Below are positions 57,949-64,000 of a stretch of 64,000 nt of DNA, one piece after another. The translations under genes were made by a program, and so were the position numbers. The stretch covers positions 28,079 through 92,078 of the forward strand of contig JAHLKH010000107.1 in NCBI GenBank assembly GCA_025526915.1. Direction: 5' to 3'. The DNA is from Entophlyctis helioformis. Its lineage: Eukaryota > Chytridiomycota > Chytridiomycetes > Chytridiales > Chytriomycetaceae. Numbering within the stretch: the stretch's first letter is position 1; every line of letters begins with the position of its first letter. Under the pieces are notes generated by a model, which ran no database searches, had not been told where the DNA came from, and saw only the letters and a list, made by a program, of their open reading frames with translations.

Positions 57949-59699
57949 GCCATTTTTGGACAAATGAACGAGCGTTGAACCTGCGACTTGAGCGTCTTTT
58001 TACTATGCGACCCCTCTTTTTGAAGGTGTCAACGACTAGGAAACATGGCCATGTACGTCCCATTCAAGTTTGAGCGGCAGTCTTATAGTAACAAGCGCCT
58101 CATCCAAGACCATCACGGTCAGGGGTGATGCTGGTCGCGGTGGCCAACGATGTGCACGAAATCAGCCAAGTCAGAACGGCCGAGAACGGTTTGGCGGATA
58201 GCTGTGGCCACAGTGGAGGGATCCACAAGCGGTAAGGGGCAGCAGGAGCATGCTCACTCAGTCTACGACATATCTCAAGGGCAAGCCATGAGGGCTTGTT
58301 GTTGCTGAGCAACCAGACCAGACATTCACGTCACGGCTGACGAAAACGGTCGTTGCAACATGTGTAGAGTGCCACACATATCTGGCGACCCAGGTGTCTG
58401 AGAGACTCGCTTCAACTTGGAGCTGGACGGCATAGTGTAGTCTGACCACATATCAACTCGCCAGCCCCACCACCCTCCAACTCACTGAGCTACAGAGCGC
58501 CAAACTTTGTGTCGCATACTCTGTCACTCTGGCGACCAAAACGCCACACCAGATATCTGCCGACCCAGAGGTCAGCAAGACGTCTGGCCACTTGGGGCAG
58601 GGTCTGTGGGTGCACGACTATGGCATATCCACCTGCCGGCCTCGCCCCCATCTACTCTCAGAGTGGCAGCACGCCCAAGTCCATGCAACGCCGCCAACGT
58701 TGTGTGGGAAACCAACAACGACGACGGCGAGCTCGCTGCTGGCTGGCACTGGCAGTGTGCACAAGTGCGGCACCAGGCCAACTGGCCAGTGCACGCCGTG
58801 CTCTGTCTGCTGTTGCTGCTCGTGCACCTGCTGCTCATGTGTCTGCTGCTCATGTGTCTGCTGCCCATATGTGTGAGGCTGCTGTGTCTGAGGCTGCTGC
58901 TGTGTGTGAGGCTGCTGCTGTGTGTGTGAGGCAGTCTCTTGGTCAGCAACAACAACGACGAAACAGGGGGTGGTCAAAAATGGAAAAAAGACTACGGATT
59001 TCTTTATGAGAAGCTCCAGACGAGAGAAGCCCAATGCACTACTCCAAGTTGCATCCCTACCCTTGGTTTCTGAAAAACCGCCAGTCCAAGATTGCGTGGG
59101 GTCGTCCTCCTTCCTCTTGTTTCGATTTTTCTATGGGCTTATTTTGAAATTGTTTCCAGACGTCTACAGGCGTCTGTGTTGCATTCTGAAAAGTGCGCCG
59201 TGTAGAGGGAGACGAGAGGAGTCGAATGCACTTGTTTCCAGCCCCATTGGACCACATCTGACCTCACCCGCCGCCATCTTCCTCCACTTCCCAGTTCCCT
59301 GAGGACGTGTAAGCCGCGGCACCAGCCACGCGACCCGCCATTGCCATTTGCCTGCTACGCGCAATGCCATCTTCCCCAGCTGCTCTCTAAGAGCCCCACT
59401 GCAGGTAGATCCCGAGCCCACTCTGCTCCATGCAACCAATGAATCTAAGAGCCCCACTGCAGTGTTACCTGCCAGTCCACCGCTACACCTCACAGGACGC
59501 GCCGGCAGATCAGCTTGCAATTTCTGCTTCCGCTCGCTTCTCCACAGATCGCGAGCCACAGATCACGAGCAGTTGCTCCGCCGCAGCAGCAGCGTCCCTT
59601 GTGAGCTCTTGGTGCATGTGCGGCTGCCTCCGTGTGCACACAGCCAGCTGACAACTCTCTCTGTGCGGCACCAGGCCATCTCCACATCCTCTGTCGCAA
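57949..59699. other. Spacer without recognised genes
   Basis: Lower-complexity DNA with TG/CTG-rich stretch 58800-58935, a 19-nt direct repeat TCTAAGAGCCCCACTGCAG (59386-59404 and 59444-59462), and two diverged copies of a GCCACAC...ATATCTG-CGACCCAG segment near 58371 and 58541. No protein or RNA gene was recognised. Confidence 0.5.
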
Positions 59700-59863
59700 A
59701 TGCCGTCGAAGCGTCAAAGAAGGGAAGGGCATGTGTGCGGCTGCGGCTTCGTGTACGTCCAGGACAACCCTGACCAGCCCAACATCAAAAAGCACGAGAA
59801 CTCAATGGCTCACCAGGACGGGCTTAAAGCGATAGCTGCCACGCCTTGCCCTGTCACCCTCTT
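59700..59863 (+). CDS. Possible small Cys/His protein fragment cut by an LTR
   Basis: A frame from an ATG at 59700 encodes a basic start, then HVCGCGFVYVQDNPDQPNIK followed by KHENSMAHQDG, a C-x-C ... H-x5-H pattern resembling a zinc-binding motif. Any meaningful sequence ends where the LTR begins at 59864. The frame stays open into the LTR, giving a repeated GGRGAVSIQAYGLDT peptide that is LTR DNA. Could be the remnant of a gene disrupted by the element, or chance. Confidence 0.3.
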
Positions 59864-60110
59864 TGTAACTGTCCTCGTCGAGAGCGGCTGGCCGTCTGGT
59901 GGCAGAGGGGCAGTGAGTATACAGGCTTACGGCTTGGATACGACTTCATTAAGACACAGGCACAGACCTGGTGGCAGAGGGGCAGTGAGTATACAGGCTT
60001 ACGGCTTGGATACGACTACAACAACAGGGCCAAGCCAAGTCCGGGCGAGGCGCGTCCAGATCAAGGCCAGCAGGTCACGTGACCACGCGACTGCGGCGGC
60101 ATCCGTTACA
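59864..60110 (-). mobile_element. 3' LTR of a Ty3/gypsy chromovirus
   Basis: On the minus strand it begins TGTAACGGAT at 60110 right after a purine tract and ends AGTTACA at 59864, so both ends are TGTAAC/GTTACA. Length 247 bp. It contains two 51-bp direct copies (59895-59945 and 59968-60018) with start points 73 bp apart. The 5-bp flank before it is CTCTT; the matching duplication would lie outside the window. Confidence 0.75.
59895..60018. repeat. Two 51-bp direct repeats inside the LTR
   Basis: Identical segments beginning CTGGTGGCAGAGGGGCAGTG and ending GGATACGACT, separated by 22 bp. Internal LTR duplication of this sort often marks promoter or enhancer units. Confidence 0.9.
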
Positions 60111-60119
60111 CTCCCCCCA
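60111..60119 (-). other. Polypurine tract
   Basis: TGGGGGGAG on the minus strand immediately before the LTR start. Confidence 0.7.
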
Positions 60120-60163
60120 GCGTAGACAGCCACTTATAGGAAAGAAGAGTGGATGAACAGCGA

Positions 60164-63100
60164 CTAAGAGGATGCATGGGCGTTGCACACACGAGAGGCA
60201 GAAGTGCGGGCAACGATGGACGCGTAGGACACAGGACGGGGAACCGTGCGCTCAGAGCGACGCGGTGGGGCGGGATGGTTGAGAGGGGGAAGAGAAGAGA
60301 GAGCGAAGGGAGGAGGAGAAGAGGGAGGAGGGAGAGGAGGGAAAGATGGAGAGAGAGAGGGAGATGCGGGTGCAGCAGGTGCGATCGGCTCGTCAGCCGG
60401 AGCAGGTGCCGTGGGCGTGGCTGCTGCTGGGGCAGAGGCCACTGGTGCAGGAGCAGGCGCAGTGCGCTTGCGGCGAGAGGACTTGGATGCCTTGGGCTGC
60501 GTGGGAGCAGGCGCCGCGGCGGGAGCGGGGGCAGCCGGTGCAGGAGCAGCGCGCGTGGGCTGAGCCGGTTTGGACGCCTTGCCCTTAGGCGCCCTGGACG
60601 GCCGAGCGTGGAATGCCTTGACGAGGTCCTGGGCCTTGCGCATGTCGGCGGCTGGGACCCATGTGTTGTCGTCGGCTGGATAGCCAACCCACTTGACCAG
60701 ATACTCGATCTTGCCGCGATAAGTGCGCGAGTCGACGATCCGCTCGACCTCGTAGTTGTCCGACGTGCTGTCGTCGGCGTGGTACTCGGGGTCAGGCCGG
60801 GAGGGCACATCCTTGCGGCCGGTGGGTGCAGACAGAGGGTCGACGTACGGGCAGATCCGGTCGGCATGGAACACGTTGTGGACGCGGTGCAGCGAGGCAG
60901 GCAGCGCGAGCGTGTAGTTGAGGCCAGATTCACCAGAGTCCAGGCTGGTGATGGCAAAGGGGCCGAGCCACTTGGCGGCCGTGAGCGGCGGGCGGTGCGA
61001 GTCCGCCGGCCAGGAGATGCCCTCGGCGTTGAGGAGCACCATGTCGCCGACCTTGTATGCAGGGTGACGGCGGCGACGCTTGTTTGCCTGAACGGCCATG
61101 GCTGCCTGGGCTTTGCGCCGATTCAAAATGGCCGAGTCGCGGGCAGCGGCCATGTCCAGCAGCAGGTCGCGGGCCGCGGCAGACGGTGCCAGGGCCGGCT
61201 CGGACGGGAAGGACCGCGGGTGGCGGCCAAACGCCAGGAAGAAGGGAGCAAAGCCAGATGACGCAGACGGCGCGCAGTTGAGGCCAAAGCAGGTGGGACC
61301 GAGCAGCAACGGCCAGTCAGAGCCGTGGTAATCGGCCGCCTTGGCGAGCGCATCCTTGATGGTGCGGATGCTGCGCTCGGCCAGGCCGTCAGTCTGCTGG
61401 TGGCGAGCCGTGCTGAGGTTCTGCTTGATCCGGGCAGCGGTGCAGAGGCTCGACCAGAAGGCCGACAGCCAGCGGGCGTCGCGGTCCGAGACGATGTCGA
61501 CTGGGAAGCCCTTGCCCAAGCAGACCCAGCGAGTCAGGAAGAGCTCGGCCAGCTCCTGGGCCGACGACGCGCGGCGGCACGGGAACGCGTCACAGAGACC
61601 GGACAGGCGATCGACCACAACCAGAGCAGCATCAAACGCATCGTCTTGTCCGCCCGCAGGCAGGAACATGACGTCCATGGCGACGCTCGAGAAGCAGTCG
61701 TCCGGGATCGCGAGTGGATGCAGCAGGCCGTCAGGCCGGTGATTGGGCGTGCGGTGGCGCTGGCACACGTCGCATGAGGCGACATAGGCAGCAATGTCCT
61801 CAGACATTCTGGGCCAGAAGTACCGGTTCGACAAGCGGCTGGTGGTCCGCTGACGTCCCTGGTGCGCACCAAAGGGAGAGTCGTGGTAGTGGGCAAGCAG
61901 ATCCGCGCGCAGAGACTGCGGCACATACAAGCGGTTGCCTTTGTACCACCACGCACCATCCAAGCACTCCATGTGCACTACGACCTTGCGGTCGGCCGGC
62001 GTGGCTGACGACGGGTCAGCCTTCCAGCCAGGCAGTCTGGAGGCGAATGGGTCGGCCGGCAACGCCGCACGCACGTCTTTCGCCCAGTCAGAGTCAGTGC
62101 GCAGATTGGCAGCACGGATCGGGACAGGCGAGCGACAGTTTGTGCAGAGAGGGGCCTTTGAGGGATCGCGGGACAGCAGATCGGCCAGCGAGTTGAGCTC
62201 GCCAGGCACGTACTCAATGGATGTATCAAACTCCTGCAGAGACAGGACCCATCGAGCCTGCCGATCCAACAGGTGGGGCTGCGTGGCCAACCAGACCAGC
62301 GCCTTGTGGTCAGTGTGCGTGACAGAGCGCACACTGGACAGCAGATGACGGAAACGCGAGAAGAACTCCACGATGGCGAGCAACTCGCGTTCATGGGTTG
62401 GATAGTTCATCTCGGCTGGGCTAAGCTTACGTGACCAGCAGGCCACCAGCTTCTCGCCATCTGGGTGGATCTGCGACAGGTAGCCGGCAATGACGTAGTT
62501 GCTGGCATCAGTGTAGACATGCGTTTCCAGAGCCGGGTCAAAGAACCGCAGCTCTGTTGCCTTCAACACTGCCTGTCGCAGGTCTTCCACAGCCTGCTTT
62601 TGGGCAGGGCCCCATTCCCACTTGGCATTTTTGGCCAGTAGCTTGTATAGTGGCAAGCACATGGTGGCGTACGCCTTTGCAGGGTTCGGCCCACCAATGA
62701 ATGACTTTAACCACACAAGCTTACCTAGCCAAGTTGCCAGAGTGGTTGTGTTGGAGATGTGGGGGGCAGCTGCCATGTCCTGCAAGTGCTTTGGCGCAAT
62801 GGAATAACCAGTGGGCGAGAGCACGTGACCGCAGAACTCAATGTCCTGCTGCAGGATCATGCACTTGGACGGCTTAATGTACAATTGAGCCTTCAGTAGC
62901 AGCTTGAGAACAGTGCGTAGGTGTTTGATATGCTCCTTGTACGTCGCGCTGTAGATGTAGATGTCATCCATGTACACCGAGACGCACGTGCCCAGCAGCT
63001 CATTGAGCGTCGACTGGATGGCCTGTGTAAACACAGCCGGAGCATTGGTCAGCCCAAAAGGCATGACCGTGAACTCAAAGTGACCAAACTGGGTGGAGAA

Positions 63101-64000
63101 CGCAGTTTTCCACTGGTCCTCCGCCTTAACACGGATGTTAAGGAAGCCCTCGCGAATGTCAAGCATCGAGCGGAAGGGTTTGTTTGCCAAGTTATCGCGG
63201 AGGGTCTCAATCTCCGGGATCGCACTGTGGAACTTCACCGAGATGTTGTTCAAGCCGCGGTAGTCAATGACCAGCCGCAGCGAACCATCCTTCTTGCGGA
63301 CAAAGAGCGTGCCGGCGCCCAAAGGCGATGACGAGCGGCGGATGTAACCTTTGGTGTACCACTCGTCCAGCTGCTTCTTGAGCGCTACGGATGCATCCTG
63401 GTTCAGTTTCTTGAGGCCACGACGCGGCGGCAGCTGCGCATCCTTAATGAAAGGGATCGCGATCTCGAACTCCGAGTCGTGCGCACGGCCTTGCGGCGGG
63501 CAGCAGACCTCGTAGTAGTCGATGAATGCCTTCTGCGTCTCCTCGTCCGGGCAGACTGGAAGGTAGGGGTACTTCTCCTTCAGCTCGTCCGGGGTGAGGC
63601 CGTTTGCAGCCGCGACGCGAAGACGCGCATCAGCAGCTGCCTCACGGTCCTCGGGCAGGTCATCCACATAAACCAGCTCCGCGTACTCGTCCGGATGGGC
63701 GAGGATGTCTGACATGGTAACCACAATGTCAGAGTGCGGCCGGTTGTGGGGTGCAGCAGACGGCGGAGCGTCTTCGTGCTGCCAGATGTGGTGCACATCG
63801 GGGCGCGACTCGGTTGAGAAGCGGAAAACACCGCGACGGAAGTTGAACGCCGCCTCCGCGGTGGTGCGCAGCCATGGCATGCCCAGGATGACATCATCCA
63901 CACCATCGTAGACAAGGAACCGCACCTGGCTGACCGCAGCTGATCTGTCGGCCAGCGTGAGGTAGACCTCCGAATCTAGTCTCTGCAAGTTGCCGTTGGC
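60164..64000 (-). CDS. pol: Ty3/gypsy chromovirus pol polyprotein, open frame to window edge
   Basis: One uninterrupted frame of more than 1270 codons, continuing past the window end. Order: C-terminal part of the aspartic protease (VRFLVYDGVDDVILGMPWL, about 63920; the active-site Asp lies upstream, outside); reverse transcriptase with LRLVIDYRGLNNISVKFHSA, MPFGLTNAPAVF and VSVYMDDIYIYS (about 62970); RNase H with HVYTDASNYVIAGYL, THERELLAIVEF and THTDHKALVWL; integrase with an HHCC module (GAHQGRQRTTSRL to CDVCQRH) and the catalytic set MDVMFLPAG, IVSDRDARWLSAFW, TARHQQTDGLAERSI; GPY/F as KWLGPFAI; and a chromodomain YEVERIVDSRTYRGKIEYLV then KWVGYPADDNTWVPAADM. An Ala/Pro-rich tail ends at 60164. 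All catalytic residues are present, so the element may be active or recently active. Confidence 0.93.
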   Translation of the reverse strand, partial: ANGNLQRLDSEVYLTLADRSAAVSQVRFLVYDGVDDVILGMPWLRTTAEAAFNFRRGVFRFSTESRPDVHHIWQHEDAPPSAAPHNRPHSDIVVTMSDILAHPDEYAELVYVDDLPEDREAAADARLRVAAANGLTPDELKEKYPYLPVCPDEETQKAFIDYYEVCCPPQGRAHDSEFEIAIPFIKDAQLPPRRGLKKLNQDASVALKKQLDEWYTKGYIRRSSSPLGAGTLFVRKKDGSLRLVIDYRGLNNISVKFHSAIPEIETLRDNLANKPFRSMLDIREGFLNIRVKAEDQWKTAFSTQFGHFEFTVMPFGLTNAPAVFTQAIQSTLNELLGTCVSVYMDDIYIYSATYKEHIKHLRTVLKLLLKAQLYIKPSKCMILQQDIEFCGHVLSPTGYSIAPKHLQDMAAAPHISNTTTLATWLGKLVWLKSFIGGPNPAKAYATMCLPLYKLLAKNAKWEWGPAQKQAVEDLRQAVLKATELRFFDPALETHVYTDASNYVIAGYLSQIHPDGEKLVACWSRKLSPAEMNYPTHERELLAIVEFFSRFRHLLSSVRSVTHTDHKALVWLATQPHLLDRQARWVLSLQEFDTSIEYVPGELNSLADLLSRDPSKAPLCTNCRSPVPIRAANLRTDSDWAKDVRAALPADPFASRLPGWKADPSSATPADRKVVVHMECLDGAWWYKGNRLYVPQSLRADLLAHYHDSPFGAHQGRQRTTSRLSNRYFWPRMSEDIAAYVASCDVCQRHRTPNHRPDGLLHPLAIPDDCFSSVAMDVMFLPAGGQDDAFDAALVVVDRLSGLCDAFPCRRASSAQELAELFLTRWVCLGKGFPVDIVSDRDARWLSAFWSSLCTAARIKQNLSTARHQQTDGLAERSIRTIKDALAKAADYHGSDWPLLLGPTCFGLNCAPSASSGFAPFFLAFGRHPRSFPSEPALAPSAAARDLLLDMAAARDSAILNRRKAQAAMAVQANKRRRRHPAYKVGDMVLLNAEGISWPADSHRPPLTAAKWLGPFAITSLDSGESGLNYTLALPASLHRVHNVFHADRICPYVDPLSAPTGRKDVPSRPDPEYHADDSTSDNYEVERIVDSRTYRGKIEYLVKWVGYPADDNTWVPAADMRKAQDLVKAFHARPSRAPKGKASKPAQPTRAAPAPAAPAPAAAPAPTQPKASKSSRRKRTAPAPAPVASAPAAATPTAPAPADEPIAPAAPASPSLSPSFPPLPPPSSPPPFALSSLPPLNHPAPPRRSERTVPRPVSYASIVARTSASRVCNAHASS

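Overview
The window looks like nuclear DNA of a flagellated (zoosporic, chytrid-type) fungus. Fungal signs are a trifunctional HIS4-type histidine gene, glucosamine-6-phosphate N-acetyltransferase for chitin precursors, and chromodomain Ty3/gypsy elements. Cilium signs are a TTLL1-type tubulin polyglutamylase, a Chibby homologue and a possible axonemal protein. Genes are compact, GC-rich and cut by many introns of mostly 50-100 nt (one of about 300 nt), with GTRNGT-like donors and a recurrent CTGAC branch motif. The species was not identified; everything is read by eye from the sequence and the families named.

Layout. 1-2435 is the 3' part of a TM9SF/nonaspanin gene (+). 2721-3681 GNA1 (-) diverges from a 28-residue-repeat ankyrin gene at 3745-6087 (+). 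6248-13777 is an STT4/PI4K-alpha gene (-). 13919-15646 is a second, different ankyrin protein (-). TRM61 (15661-17177, -) and TTLL1 (17207-19265, +) diverge with 29 nt between start codons. 19351-20525 (-) is an unknown, possibly ciliary protein. 21240-22515 (+) is a frameshifted ankyrin copy. Then come condensin subunit CAP-H/BRN1 (22983-26043, +), HIS4 (26216-28920, -), an NDFIP/BSD2-type membrane adaptor (29071-30451, -), Chibby (30526-31275, -), a MutL endonuclease domain resembling MLH3 without its ATPase half (31486-32302, +), NUP192/NUP205 (32402-38764, +), eEF1B-gamma (38855-40841, +), VPS60/CHMP5 (40916-42098, -), a LisH-CTLH-CRA protein (42225-43480, -) and a decayed ankyrin copy (43810-44716, +).

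The most unusual locus is 45036-50754 (+). It encodes an N-terminal helical domain of HeLo/MLKL-like appearance, a kinase fold that has lost its catalytic motifs, and about 24 leucine-rich repeats, of which nearly every one is a separate 72-nt exon bounded by phase-2 introns. The array ends 43 bp from the LTR of a degenerate gypsy element (50798 to about 54240, -).

From 54240 to the end the DNA is gene-poor: another ankyrin relic, 2.9 kb of low-complexity spacer, a single 5S rRNA gene (57829-57944, +), a further spacer, and a gypsy/chromovirus element (59864 to beyond 64000, -) whose pol frame is fully open.

Several genes (HIS4, NUP205, VPS60, the MLH3-like gene, NDFIP, the LRR gene, ankyrin copies) contain frame changes that no intron explains, and most behave like one missing base. 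Consensus errors and real decay cannot be told apart from this sequence alone.
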